64,000 nucleotides of DNA from Brachionus koreanus. Its lineage: Eukaryota > Rotifera > Eurotatoria > Ploima > Brachionidae. The position numbers and the translations under genes are program-made. Under the pieces are notes generated by a model. It was not told the DNA's origin, did no database searches, and saw nothing but the letters and a program-made list of their open reading frames with translations. The first letter of the stretch is position 1; each line of letters opens with the position of its first letter. The stretch lies in NCBI GenBank assembly GCA_016987375.1, contig PJRA01000443.1:738930-802929 (forward strand). Direction: 5' to 3'. Shown in pieces: positions 1 through 12,135 of this stretch.

Positions 1-1209
1 ACTGTGCGCATTTTAGTCACATTTTGATAAGCATTTACAGTCTCTATTTGAATGAAAATTTTGTTTGCACAGCAAATGCACTTGGGATGCCATTTTGCGT
101 AATTAAAAACAATTAGCTCAGATAAGCATTCGTTTATGTCAATACTTGAAAATTCGTGAGAGCACATTAAGCCTGTGATTAAGAGCCACTCGAATAAATG
201 AAAAATACTGGAATTTTTTTCTAGCTGTTTTAATATAAGTCTGTTTGCGAAGCCCGGCTCCGGCCCAAGCCCTACAAGCTACCTGTCGATGAATAGTCGA
301 TGAAATGTTTGATTGAATTTCAATCAAGGTAAATGTATTGATAGACACGGAGCTGCAGGAAATTTTGACAGATTGAATGAGTAAAGAGAAGCTAAAATTT
401 ATTCAATTAAGCGCATATGGTTTTGATTTACAGAGCATTGAGTTGTGGAAAGAGAAAGAAGGAGAGTGAGAGAGAGAGAGAAAAATTTTGAGAGCTTGTT
501 GTAGCTAAACTAGCCACGCTATTTCTTTCGTACATGTCTTTGGTTGGAGATTTAAAATAAAAATCGTTTAGTTCGTGACTTAACAAATTCTCTTTGATTT
601 AGACAAAATCACTTTGACAAACATTAATCAAATATCATCGATTATTGCCAATCTAGTACTATTGGCTTGTTTAATTTTCCTATTCAACAATTGAAATCAT
701 TTGACATTAGTTGCTTGGTGAGTATTTACAATTCGGTCCAAATCGTTTGTGATAAGATTAAAGCAGATAAGGAAGACTTGTTCAAATTGTTTTGATTTTA
801 GCTAGATTTTTTTCATGAATAAAAACAAAACACAACACTCGCAATGAGAGAAAGAGAGAGAGAGAGTGAGGTGAAAATAAATTTATAAATGATAAGAAAT
901 TTTTTTCTTAAAACGACTCTTTTTCATTAAATAATCCATTGCTACTTCTTGTTATCGCGAATGGGTCGCTTTGTCTTCTGTAAAAGAGTCTTTTAATTAA
1001 GTTCTCAATTGAAACAAAGTGACATCACAATCTAATTTAACAATGTGAATTAGAAAAAAAAAATTTTTTTTATTTATTTAATTTGCACTAAATTTTTAAA
1101 TCGACCTTGTCCCAAATTCTATCTATTGCGCAATATGATTCTTAATCAAGCGTCAATGTTGATTTTGAAAACACAAATGTAGCTTCTGAACAAAAACTAG
1201 AGATTTAAA

Positions 1210-1497
1210 ATGAAAACAAACAACAAATTTACACTAATGAACAATATCCTAAATGAAACAAGAGATAAAGGAAAAAGAACCGGAAAAAAATCCGTGATAG
1301 ATGAAATTAAAACCATCCTAGAAGAAAAAGAGAAAATAGAAAATATGGCAGCCAAAGCAAGTGATAGGATAAAGCTTGAAAACATGCTTAACAAAGAAGA
1401 AAGCAACGATGGAACGATGGAGTCAATAAGGTACCTTTTTAGAGAATCGAGTGAGAAAAACAGAAAAATCCTAGAACTACTCCTCAAATCATATTAA
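1210..1497 (+). CDS. hypothetical small charged helical protein (doubtful)
   Basis: ATG-initiated ORF of 95 residues ending in TAA. The product is rich in Lys, Glu, Asn and Arg with heptad-like Leu/Ile spacing, so it would be mostly helical. There is no signal peptide, membrane segment or domain I recognise. The reverse strand is open over almost the same interval, which is unusual at this AT content but also weakens the coding argument. It stands alone, far from other genes. It may be a real small gene, an exon of an unseen gene, or a transposon remnant. Confidence 0.3.
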   Translation: MKTNNKFTLMNNILNETRDKGKRTGKKSVIDEIKTILEEKEKIENMAAKASDRIKLENMLNKEESNDGTMESIRYLFRESSEKNRKILELLLKSY

Positions 1498-3146
1498 ACT
1501 AGATTTTATTTTACTATTTTAAATTTATTTTTTTTTCTATAAAATCGCCCATGAGGTGTTTTCTGAATAATAATAATAATAATGAAAATGAACACAAAAT
1601 GTTGATGCTGTCTGATGAAGCTTTCAAAAAATGTAGCCAACTACTGTTGTTGATATTTGTTAGCCGACAAATAATGATTATAAACTAAAACTAACAATGA
1701 AATTCGAATTCTATTCAAAATGTCAATACTAATTTTAAGCATTCAGATCTCAACTAAAAATAATTTTTATTTTTTCAAATTAATTTAGACAATAAATAAA
1801 TAAATATCTAAATATTAAATATTAGTATTAAATTTTTTGTAGTAGAACAAAAAAAAAAACAACAACAACAACAACTTAAAATTGATTAATTAAAAAAAGC
1901 TATGTTGAAAGCCGATTAGAAAATTTAAAAAGAAAAAAAAGAGAACATAAAACGATACTTTACAATTTTGTATTATCTCTTTTAGAACATTAGAAACGAT
2001 TAAAGTCTAAATTCTAGTCTAAATATTGAAATTCCATCCGCTGGTTTAAGATAAAATTAAACTACAACAGTTCAATTTGACAAACAAATAAATTTTTTAG
2101 CTAAGGGTGCATATAATTCACCCGATTAGAACAGAATAAATTTGAATTTAAATAAATTAAGTAATTTTAGATGAGATAATGCTCAAGTAAACCGATCGAA
2201 ATACGATAGACAAACACAGCGTTTGAGTCTAGTCGTAAATTTTTTTTATCTTGACCAGGCATTTTATAGATATCTTGGTCGTAAAATTTATTTCTTTATT
2301 AAAATTTAGAGAAAAAAAAAATTGAGCTCGATTGCTTATCTTAAGTCAGCTGATAAATATAGTCGATATTTAAACGCGGAGCTATGGGCCAGTTTACCTG
2401 TAGGAAAATTTGTGTGGCAAATTATCCGCGTGATTAACTCAATTGATTCTTTTTTTTGTTTCTGGCCCGGCAAATAAAAATGTTTGAATCATTTGTTTTT
2501 ATAGCTTCGAACAATTTGCTCAAGAGAGCTCTGTTCCTCTAAGATCATTGCGTTTATGACCACTTAAGTCCGATCACAAATGTTTACTGTGAATAGAGAA
2601 AAAAAAGCTCTCCAGGCCAAATAAGAGCAGTTTGAGTTTATTTATTTAATGGATTCGCGTTAAGTAATGGGCCAACATTATTCGCTTGACACTCTCTTGC
2701 TTAGAAAAACAATAATTCACCTTTTTTTTTAGAATATATGATTAATTATGGCAAAATGCCTGACATGATTAAAAATTAATAGCTTCTAATCTTTTAATTA
2801 TTATTATTTTTAAAAATTTATTTAATTGATTTCAACATGATACTCTTCTAATGTATAATAAAAAATGCTTAAATTATTCTTTGTTTAATCGAAAATTAAT
2901 ATTTTTGAAACAAAAAATTAAAATAAAGAGAGCAAAATTTAGAAAAATGTTTCCCTCATTATCCTCCTAATTGAAAAAAAAATATTGCCTATCAGTGATC
3001 ACACTCTAATGGACATAAATGATTTCATGAGAAAACTATTATTTTAACACTTTTTTGTCTGAGCCATGCAAATGATGCGAGACTTAATCCACGTTGAAAA
3101 AAAAATGGCTACCATCTTAGCAAGATCTTATCAAAGTAAAGAATGA

Positions 3147-3150
<4 letters not shown>

Positions 3151-3183
<33 letters not shown>
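3151..3183. repeat. TG dinucleotide microsatellite
   Basis: About 16 uninterrupted TG units. A reverse-strand ORF running through it (Thr-His repeats) is a translation artefact. Confidence 0.95.
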
Positions 3184-3187
<4 letters not shown>

Positions 3188-3804
3188 GAGTAATCTTAGA
3201 CTAGAATGCTTGATTAATTTAAAACCCTTTTTATTTAATTCATCTAAATAAAATAATCTGATTTGAAAACATTCAAAGTCAATTAAAAGATTTAGATTAG
3301 AGTCGCCAAAGGCTACTAGTTTATTTTCAATCGAAAACTCATAAAATTTGCGTAATTTAATATTAATTCTTTTTTTTTTTATTTTTTTCAGATATGAGTA
3401 ATGGTATTCTAAACTCGAATAGCGTCTCTTGAGGCTTTGTTTATTAATGGAATTTCGATACAGCTTTGAAATCTTCATGAGCTATTCAAATCATACTGTG
3501 AATAAAGGAAAAAATCTGAATTATAATTATAATATGAAAAATATTTAATTTAGCTAACGAACATTCTTGAACAAATTGGAATTTTGAGCGAATACTAATT
3601 AAAATCCAAGTGCCCGAGAGAATTTTTTTTCTGCGGGACTTATTTTTCGTGATAAAGCTTAAAAAGAAGCTATAATTATCTTTGATGCAGCTCTGATAGC
3701 GGTTTTTGATTGATTCCGCAGGTTTATGCAGAGACATTTGCTAAAACTAAATAGATTCTAAACTAAAATTACTCATTTAAGCTTGAGAATTTTTACAAAA
3801 ATAG

Positions 3805-3833
3805 GTCCCGTTCGTCGTCAAGACGAACAGGAC
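3805..3833. other. GC-rich stem-loop in AT-rich DNA
   Basis: Arms 3805-3816 and 3822-3833 pair at 11 of 12 positions, with one C/A mismatch (3809 with 3829), around a 5-nt loop. It is too short for a microRNA precursor. No gene flanks it closely. Function unknown. Confidence 0.6.
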
Positions 3834-4826
3834 ATAAATTATTATCATTCTGAAAATTAGTGTCACTTTAATCGTTTTAAATTGGTTTTTAATAACAAAA
3901 AAAAATAATAATTCATTAAATATGTCTACTTTTTTTTTTATTTTGCATTTTTTCCTTAGTCTATTTTTACTTGTATGTGCAAGCTAATAAAAAAATTTAA
4001 TTATCAAAAAAAATTATTCTCTTGTTCTAAAGATAGCTTTAGATAACAAAAAACAAAAAATTAAATTTAGCTCTATCTTGTATGTATTTTAATTAAGCTT
4101 AATTTAGAAAATACAAAAAAAATTATTAGTATTATCAGTATTTTTAACTTCCTTGTAGTTAAACTTGAAAGAAAAAAATCTGCTAATATTTTCATTACTA
4201 AAACATGTCTCTGAAACTAAAACTAAAATTTAAATGTTAACATCGAAATGTTAAGCTTGATCGAATTGTTAAATTGTGCCGCAGGCTATGACAGAATCAT
4301 TTAGCTGTAAATTATTATTTCAAATTTAAATAATTACTTTTAAATGACCTATTCTAATTGCTTGCCAAAATAATCTAAGTGTTTAAACTAATTTTTATTA
4401 TTATTATTTTTTTACTTAAAAAAAAACGAATTTTTTTATTTCATTTTATTGCTCATTTAGAAATTTATTTAGAAGCCAGTTTTGGAAAAAAAAACTCATT
4501 TAAATTCAACTTTAACATATTTGATAAGAGAAATCTGCACGTATTCCACGGTCTAGAGTCTAGCTCTTCTAAGCACCTGTGATGTCTCAATACAATCCAA
4601 AATCAATCATATTTCAGGAATTTATTTAAATTAAATATTTGTTGTTAAATAAAATTAAAAAAAAATCATAAATCTAATTACAAATTTCTCAATCAATGGT
4701 TAAATTAAACTTTATTAATTTACAATTACTGGCTTAATACATAAAAGGCTAAATTATAAAGATTCAGATTAAAAAAACTAAATTATGGAAATTTTAAAGC
4801 AACCGTAGATGCGGTTTAAAATTGTA

Positions 4827-7640
4827 TTATTCTCCGATAATTTGGGTTGAGCTAGATTCATCAATAAACGCCTTCAGCGAGCTGCTCATGTAGTAGGGTC
4901 TCTCTGGCGAACCATCATTAGCACGGCAATCTTCGCAAAAACAAACCATTATCGCATCGATTACCATCTTTTTTTATTTAAAAAAAAATTCATAATAAAT
5001 TTTTTAAAATTCAAACAATTTTTTTTTCTTACTTCATAGACTGTAAAAAAACAGTGCGCGATCAAAAATGAAATAATGGACACGACTGCCAAGGGCAATA
5101 AGAAAATTTTTATCTGATGAATCTAAAAAAAATATCTAGCATTCAAACCAAAAGCAAAAAAAATAAATGATCAAGAAAAAATTACATTCTTTAGCGGATC
5201 ATCGATTGGAATTTTGAACCAGTAAATGCCCAGAAACAAAGTGAGCGCAGTTACGGCCAGTTTGGACAAAAACAGCATAAAATCTCCCACTGTATTTATG
5301 GTTGCTATTCTAAGTGAATTTTCAACAACAATCATAAACGCTTTTTGTGCCGAAGTGCAAAAAGATTTTCCCTCAATAGCTATAATTGTGTACGCATTGT
5401 AATTTATAAATTTTATAAATTTCTCCAAACACCATAGACAACAAATACATCCTTTTGAACAATATTCAGCAGTTGTACTTTTTGATTTTTTTATTCTAGA
5501 AATAAAATTTTAAATATTTACTTGTGTTTTTTTTTCTAAATTATAAAATATTTTACTTGTCTTGTAGATACATTAGGATGTATCTGGGAATTCTGACTAG
5601 AACAATTAGAAAAGAGCCGAGAGCTATTGAGCCCAGGTGATAGAAAAAAAGTCTTTTAATGGCTGTGCAGATGGGAGCTCTGAGAGCCGATTTTGGCCGA
5701 GTAAAGTACCATTTTGAGACCGAGCCTGCTATTACCATCGACTGACTGCCCAATATGAATTCACTAACCCAAACAAGACCCACAATATGATACCACCAAA
5801 TGAAATTGCTAAATGATTTTTTACTCCATTTTTGGCCATAAAATTCAATATTAGTTTCTTCATACTCTCCAAATGAGTATATCATAATGGCCGTTATGAT
5901 CCAATAGAACAAAAATAAAATCAAAAAAATGAATGTTATTATAGGCATGCCCAATAGCAGCGGCATGTCAGTTATGGCTTTTTGAGCTTCTGCAAACAAT
6001 CTTAGCACTAGACCTATTCGTTTACGCATTGCAATTATAATTAATAGAAGAATGAGAGTAAAAATTGTCATCGCTATTGAATAGATCAAATAAGCTGTTT
6101 GATTTTTCATTTCTATTTCAAGTATTGGCATTGTATGAATGGTTTGATCGTTATTTTTGCGCAATTCAGAATACTTTATCCACAATAAGACCGAACAGCC
6201 TTTTAAAAATAAAAAATTGAAAAAAAAAATTTTTTTATTTTTTCTTATTTACCTATGCTACCCAAAGAGGACAGAATGAGAACAAGAACAACCATTAATT
6301 TGGCTATGTATCTTAATAGAATGACTAGAATAATGGTGAATAGTAGAGCAGCTAATGACAAATAGCCTATGTCTGGTAGTTTTTTGTACAATTCCAGAGA
6401 TGAAATTTTAAGTTCATCCAAATTTATAAAACTATTGTTTTTTAGAAAAGTCATTGTGCTATTGCCAATGACTAAGGTTAAGTCTGGCACACATCTATTT
6501 AATAGTATGTCCCTTTAATTTAAAATTATTCAGACTCAAAAAAATTAAATTTTTATATTTGTTACGATTTATAAATGGGAAAAGGTGGGCACATATTTGG
6601 ATTGTACTCGCCAAGACTAAGCGAGTAAAGACAAAGAGAAGTGTTTGTTTTGAGAGAGTATTTTTTGTATTCGGCTTCATTTTTAATTGTTTCAGTTGGA
6701 CAACTTTGAACACAAACTTTTTTCGATGTTTTTGGCTTTAGATAATCAAAGAAAAAGACAAATCTTGAATAAAAATAAAAAAAAAAAAACTAGAATAAAT
6801 TTTTTATAATTATAAATTTACTTTTTGTCAGTTAAATTTAAATTTTCATTTTGATTTTTAGTGCGAGGTCGGTTTACATTGCCACAAATGTTACCATGAG
6901 AGTCATAGCCGAACTGGAGTCTGGCAAAACCCTGGTCAAGCACAGTCAATGCAGTGATCACAATCTAAACAAATTATCTATTTGTGCAAATAAACATATT
7001 TTTAAAGGTCATTAATTAATACCATTCCGGATACAAAAATGCCAAATATTGCAAAGCATAAACAATCCGTACATGATCGACGTCTTTGTCTACTTGGTTT
7101 AATTGGAGTTTTCTTCAGAAAAAAGAAAAATAAATAATTTTTTTTTGTTAATTACAAAAAAATTGATGAAGCAAACTAGCAAATAATAGAAAAAAAATAA
7201 ACTCAAAGCTTTACATGATGCCTTAATTAAAGTCAAATGTTTAGATAATTCAAACCTCATTAGTGTTCGATTCCTTTTCGTTTAAAATCATTTCAAATTT
7301 TTTAAATAAAAAAAAAAATTAAATTAAATGTCTAGTCATTAGATCTATGTCAAAAAATTAATGTTCTAAATCGTTTAGATGGTTTCATCTAATTAAACCT
7401 AAAAGTTTTTATTTAACTTTTAAAAACGACTTGTTAAAAATTAATAATCATCTTAATGCACATCTATTTCTATGTATCTATTTTAATGGCTAGATTTACT
7501 TTGTTTCTAACAAACTAAAAATAAAAAAATTTTTAAATTTTTATTCAAGAGTCTAAAAATACTGAAAATATCGGCTAATTTAAATTTTTAATCTTTAAAA
7601 AAACCGGCCAACTTACATTGTCTTCTCCATAACAGCACAT
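4827..7640 (-). CDS. choline transporter-like protein (SLC44 family)
   Basis: Polytopic membrane protein of the CTL/SLC44 family, which moves choline or related cations across plasma, mitochondrial or organelle membranes. Ten exons join in phase: 7640-7617, 7273-7256 (an 18-nt micro-exon), 7112-7023, 6964-6822, 6763-6566, 6494-6253, 6199-5557, 5495-5186, 5122-5033, 4967-4827, giving 632 residues, normal for the family. Family hallmarks are visible: an N-terminal RSCTD motif before TM1, GYDSHGNICG, a Cys-rich extracellular loop with VCVQSCPT, GSQSMVIAGSVSKWYFTR, YHLGSIALGS, and the C-terminal NDGSPERPYYMS. The start is in exon 1 (MCCYGEDN). A second ATG at 7288 lies in the intron upstream of the micro-exon and was not used. 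Which substrate it carries cannot be read from sequence. Confidence 0.93.
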
Positions 7641-9232
7641 TCTGCTTGTTTCGGACTCAAATACTTGTCGATTGATTATTTGTCAAATCTAGAAAAAAAA
7701 TTTCAATTTAACAAAAAAAAAAAAAGATAAAATTTAAAATCAAGTGGAATCATATTTATTAATTTTGAACAGCTTGAAAATGAAGAATTTTATGAAAAAT
7801 AAAAAAACTAGCAAACGTGATAGAAAAAAAAAATTAAAATTAGTTGAAGCAATTAAAATTTTAGAAGTTGTTGAAAACAAAATTAATAAAACCTTTTATT
7901 TAACTTAAGCAAAAAAAAAAAAATACTCCGTTTTAATTTAAAACGGCTTCATATTAAACTTATGGTGTTCTAATGATATTTTGTTTGTTCACTTAAATTC
8001 TCTATTTGTGTTCATGTCTCTCCCGTTTATTATTATTTTTTAATAATTTAATTTTTGCGCTACAAAATCTATTAGCTAAACAAAGTATTTGCAAAACTCT
8101 GACCAGCAAATTTGGGTTACATCTCGAATACCTACTTAATTTGATAATTCCATCACAAAACTTGACAACCTTATCTATAGCAAAAAAATTTTAATAATTT
8201 ATTTTCTAGGCTTGCACAATAATGCTAGACCGACATAAACTTTCTAGTTTTGATCTGAGCGTTTATTTACGCAGTCCGATATAATGCCCCTAGGATTTTA
8301 ATATTATTGAATTAAAAATAAACGCAAAGCCCATTCAAATCTAATTAAAACTTAGCTACAGACTTTAGTTGTTTAATTGGCACTATTTATTGTGCAAGCT
8401 TGGCGTTTGTTTGACGACTACAAGCATCCTTGAAGAGTCTGAAAAATTCTAGTCAAAATTTCAAGTCTCAAATATTGAAATAGATATATTGATTGCATAA
8501 AATTTTTAATTAAAGTGAACAAACAGTATCATATTGCAGTGAAATTTATGAATAAATAGATAAACTATAATCGCGGACAGGGTTCGCTTAAAATTTTTAG
8601 CTAAAATAATAAAATAAAAAACTATTTTGATCGTGTCTTAACCTATTTTTTAATTAGAGTTTATATAATCGTTGTTTTTTGTTTATTTGAAACACCAGCT
8701 AGTTTTAATAATTATTTTATTTGAATAAAATTTTATTTACTGACATCAGAGAAAAATGCTATCTTCTTTTTCAACAAAAGCGTTTAATTATTTTATTTAT
8801 TTATTTTTTTTAATTTCAAGAATAAAAAGCAAGCAAATTTTTAAATTAATTGATAAAATTTAACATTTAGAGCGCAATAAATTTAATGAATAAAACTCTT
8901 ATTAAATAAACACTAATAGTGTTTAAGGCGCTCGATTAGTCACCAAACCAAAAGTACAGTTTTATTTGTCATGAAAATAGAAAAACAAAATGACTAAAAT
9001 AATCATTAATATTTGTCTTAAAATTCATACATTATATTCGAATGCAAAACGCTTCCATATCAATACCATTATGATAATTTTTTTCCAAATTTTCTTGCAT
9101 CAACAATATTTGCTAGAAATAATGAAAAGAGAAAAGAATTGCTATTATTCTCTTGCAAAATGAATTTGAACCTCATATTCACCTAAATTAATTTTCTACT
9201 TAGATCATTGTAAATTATAAAAAATAATTAAC
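7641..9232. other. intergenic, nothing recognised
   Basis: AT-rich sequence between the divergently transcribed SLC44 and SCAMP genes. A pyrimidine-rich AG at about 9202 lies 31 nt before the SCAMP start and may be a 5' UTR or spliced-leader acceptor. No coding exon was seen. Confidence 0.5.
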
Positions 9233-11176
9233 ATGTCAAACGATTTAAATCCATTTGCAAATGAAAATCCCTTTACGGTATATAGCTTAAAAATTGATTT
9301 ATTATCAATGATAATAAAAGCTTTAATTGCAGGATCCCGACATACAACGGGTTACACAGACTACACAAGTAAATCAACAGTCACTCGACGACTACAACCC
9401 ATTTTCCCAGCCCAATGTTCAATCAGTAAATCTATTTATTTCACAATTATTTGCTTGTGATTTTCTATTTTCATCTAGAAACCAGCAGCTATTATTCCAA
9501 CGTCGACGATTAGCTCGTCGCCAGCTGAAAACTACCAAATAAATGATCAAAAGCCGCCGGCGTATGCAGAAACCTCAGCTCAAAAGCTCAATTTGACTGA
9601 TATTGAAAAACAGCAACAAGAACTTAACCAAAGAGCTGCTGAATTAGACAGAAGAGAACAGCTAATCAACAATCCTACCATTGGAGGTAGCAGCAAAAAA
9701 ATTAATAAAAAATAAGAAAAATTTTTTATTTTTTTCTTTTAAAGTTAAAAATTTTCCACCATTTCCTTCATGGTGTCCCGGTCCAATAAAGCCATGCTTT
9801 TACCAGGACATTAATTTGGAGATTCCCATTGAATTTCAACGTTGGGTTCGTTTGCTATTCTATCTATGGATCTGTAATTTAAAATAAAAATTAATTTAAA
9901 AAATTTTTAATTTTAACTATTTCTAGTTCATGTTTTTACACTGGGATTTAACATTATAGCTGCTTTAGTTGTTTTCATAGCTACTGGAATGGGCGCAACA
10001 TTCGGCTACTCAATTCTTTACTTTGTTCTATTCACTCCATGTTCGTACGCATGTTGGTTCCGGCCAGCCTACAAAGGATTCAGGTCACTATTTTTTTATT
10101 TTTTTTTTCTAAATTATCGCTCAAATAACTTAAGGCTAATAAAACTAAATTAAATTTCAGAAATGATAGTTCGGTCAATTTTATGATATTTTTTTTTGCA
10201 TTCTTTATTCAATGTATACTATCAGTGATCGCGGTCATTAGCCAATATTGGTTTTGGTACTCATTTTTTTTAATTTTTTTTTTTAATTTAATTTGGTTTC
10301 TATCATTAATTAATTGCATGTTTAAATCAATTTATTTATTTAATATTTTTTTTAAAATTAATTTAAATATTTTCATTATTTACAGAACTGACAGCTCGAT
10401 GAATTTTATGATATTTTTTTTCATATTTTTTTGCCAAGTAATCGTAAACTTTATTGAAGCTGTTGGATTCGTCGACTCCGGTTTTTGGTAAATACTTTTA
10501 CTATTTGGCTATAGATTTTAGTTAAAGCTTGTCTAATCTTATTCAAATCATTGCTTAAAACAAATTTAAAATAATTTTTTCAAAGCGGTATTTTGCTCTT
10601 AATCAAAGTGCTTGGCACAACCGGTGTTGGCAATGTAGTAGCTGGTATTTTTGTACTGCTGGCAACTATATGTTTTGTTTCAATCGCAGCTATTGATATT
10701 TTAATGCTAATAAAGGTAATTTTTTAAAAGATTTAAATCAATTTTTGCCTTTCTGCTTGCATTTCCAAACTTGACTATTTCTAAATTATATGACTTTATC
10801 TAGTGGTATTATTCAAATGTTTAATTTAAATGAATTGATTCCATCTATATTTTGTGGAGTTTCTACTTTACTTTTCTCTATTCAGTCCGTTCTAGACCCG
10901 TACACACTATTTACGGTAACTAAAAAGCTAGCTGAAAAATCAAAATCTTATTCAAAAAAAAAAATTGTTCATTTTTAGAAAATTTATTTTATAAACAAAA
11001 ATTTTTTTTTTAAGATTCATAGATTATACAGAAATACTGGAGCAAGTTTTCAGAAAGCGCAGGCTGAATTTGCCACCAATGTCATGAGCAATAAAAATGT
11101 TCAAAATGCAGCTGCAAGTGTGGTGACCGAGGGTGCACGTTCAGCAATGCAATCAAATTCCCGCGGTCGTTTCTAA
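9233..11176 (+). CDS. secretory carrier-associated membrane protein (SCAMP)
   Basis: SCAMPs are four-helix membrane proteins of recycling endosomes, trans-Golgi and secretory vesicles. Constitutive exons are 9233-9277, 9333-9425, 9479-9686, 9745-9873, 9927-10083 and the terminal 11015-11176. Between the last two come two pairs of alternative exons (10161-10256 or 10386-10487, then 10586-10715 or 10804-10915). The product is 335-339 residues depending on the choice. The N-terminus carries three NPF motifs (EH-domain ligands), a proline-rich segment and a coiled coil with [13 protein letters not shown]. The SCAMP signature follows ([38 protein letters not shown]), then four hydrophobic segments and the conserved tail [18 protein letters not shown]. 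The alternative exons replace TM3 and TM4, so isoforms would differ inside the membrane. Confidence 0.94.
10161..10487 (+). other. SCAMP alternative exon pair 1 (TM3)
   Basis: Exon A (10161-10256, 96 nt) and exon B (10386-10487, 102 nt) both start in phase 2 after AG and both end in phase 2 before GT. Their products align: [16 protein letters not shown] against [16 protein letters not shown], followed by different helix ends. Each can fill the same place between GFR and the next exon. Both lengths are multiples of three, so frame alone does not prevent double inclusion, but that would insert an extra helix. Mutual exclusion is inferred. Confidence 0.85.
10586..10915 (+). other. SCAMP alternative exon pair 2 (TM4), obligately exclusive
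   Basis: Exon C (10586-10715, 130 nt) and exon D (10804-10915, 112 nt) both begin CGI, enter in phase 2 and leave in phase 0. Including both puts D out of frame and meets TAA after six codons. Skipping both joins TG to ATT and makes an immediate TGA. Exactly one must therefore be used to reach the conserved tail. C gives an aliphatic helix ending DILMLIK; D gives one ending [11 protein letters not shown]. Confidence 0.88.
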
Positions 11177-11521
11177 ATATTTAGTTTCTAAATATCTATA
11201 TACATTTTTTTTTAAACTAAATTTTAATTTTAAATGATTTATTTATTTATTTAAATGAGTAAATGTGTTTAATTATTGTGAACCATAGACTCTATTTTAT
11301 GTCCGAATTGACACTTTATTTTCGAAAGCAGCATTTTTTTTGTATTCCAAGTTCATTTATATGACATTAGATATATTTGTTTTTTTTTTTAAATTGTGAT
11401 TAAATTTTGGAATAAAATTATGAAATACTCATATTTTTTATTTATTTTATTCTAACTAGAGTTCTGACCAACTCTTTTTTTCTCAAAAAAATAAAAACTT
11501 TCTAATTTAATTGAAAAGAAA

Positions 11522-12135
11522 ATGGCTTTGTTGATCCGCAATGCTTCTAAGCTGAGTCCTTTGGGCTCGATCAGATCCTATTCGGAGGTTGTGAACGTTT
11601 TTGGTCGCCGAAATGTCGATACCAAAAGCTCCGATGAGCACAAACCAATCGCTACTATACCAGAAAATGCGGTATTTTAAAAACGCATCTGCAGCAGAAA
11701 AAATTAGAAAATTTTTTTTAAGGAAAGTGTAAAAGAGATTTCTTGTCACCCCGAAGAACATGTTTCTGGCCGCGTTGCCAAAATTTACGTGCCGCCCAAA
11801 AATTCCATGCAGTCCGGAACCTATGGCACTCGTCGTTGGAGAATAGACTTTGATAACCGAGAAAGATGGGAAAATCCGCTTGTTGGTTGGGGGTCAAGCG
11901 GTGATCCACTGTCCAGTCTTCAGCCTGAATTCGCCTCTAAAGAAGATGCTATGATCTATTGTCAGAGAATGGGTTGGTTTTTGTTGCAAATTTGAAATAA
12001 ATTTTGCATTGTGCTCATTTTTGTCTTTTAGGCATCAAATACCAAGTAGAAGAGGAAAGAGAGATTAGAAAACGAATTAAATCTTATGGTGCCAATTTTT
12101 CTTGGGACAAGAGAACTCGTGTTAGCACCAAATAA
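11522..12135 (+). CDS. NDUFS4: NADH dehydrogenase iron-sulfur protein 4, complex I 18 kDa subunit
   Basis: Accessory subunit of mitochondrial complex I in the N-module region, needed for its assembly and stability. Three exons (11522-11671, 11723-11972, 12032-12135) join in phase to 167 residues, close to the family length. The first exon is a basic, Ser-rich presequence-like segment ([20 protein letters not shown]). The second contains the family core [30 protein letters not shown] and DPLSS. The third ends with [17 protein letters not shown], almost identical to the C-terminus in mammals, including its RVS phosphorylation-site context. It lies 345 nt downstream of SCAMP on the same strand. 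Confidence 0.96.

Larger units (their letters stand above)
1..4826. other. gene-poor AT-rich region
   Basis: No gene could be assembled in this stretch apart from one doubtful ORF (1210-1497). It holds GA-rich simple repeats (about 460-480 and 847-869), an AAC repeat (about 1860-1875), a TG microsatellite (3151-3183) and a GC-rich hairpin (3805-3833). Short GC-richer patches at about 245-300 and 2385-2560 could be isolated exons, but no consistent splice partners were found. Confidence 0.6.

Noticed and set aside
139..348. Minus-strand ORF of 69 codons
   Set aside because: No domain and a non-ATG start; the GC patch inside it is better explained, if at all, as a plus-strand exon.
3131..3478. 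Minus-strand ORF with Thr-His repeats
   Set aside because: Product of the TG microsatellite; no start context or domain.
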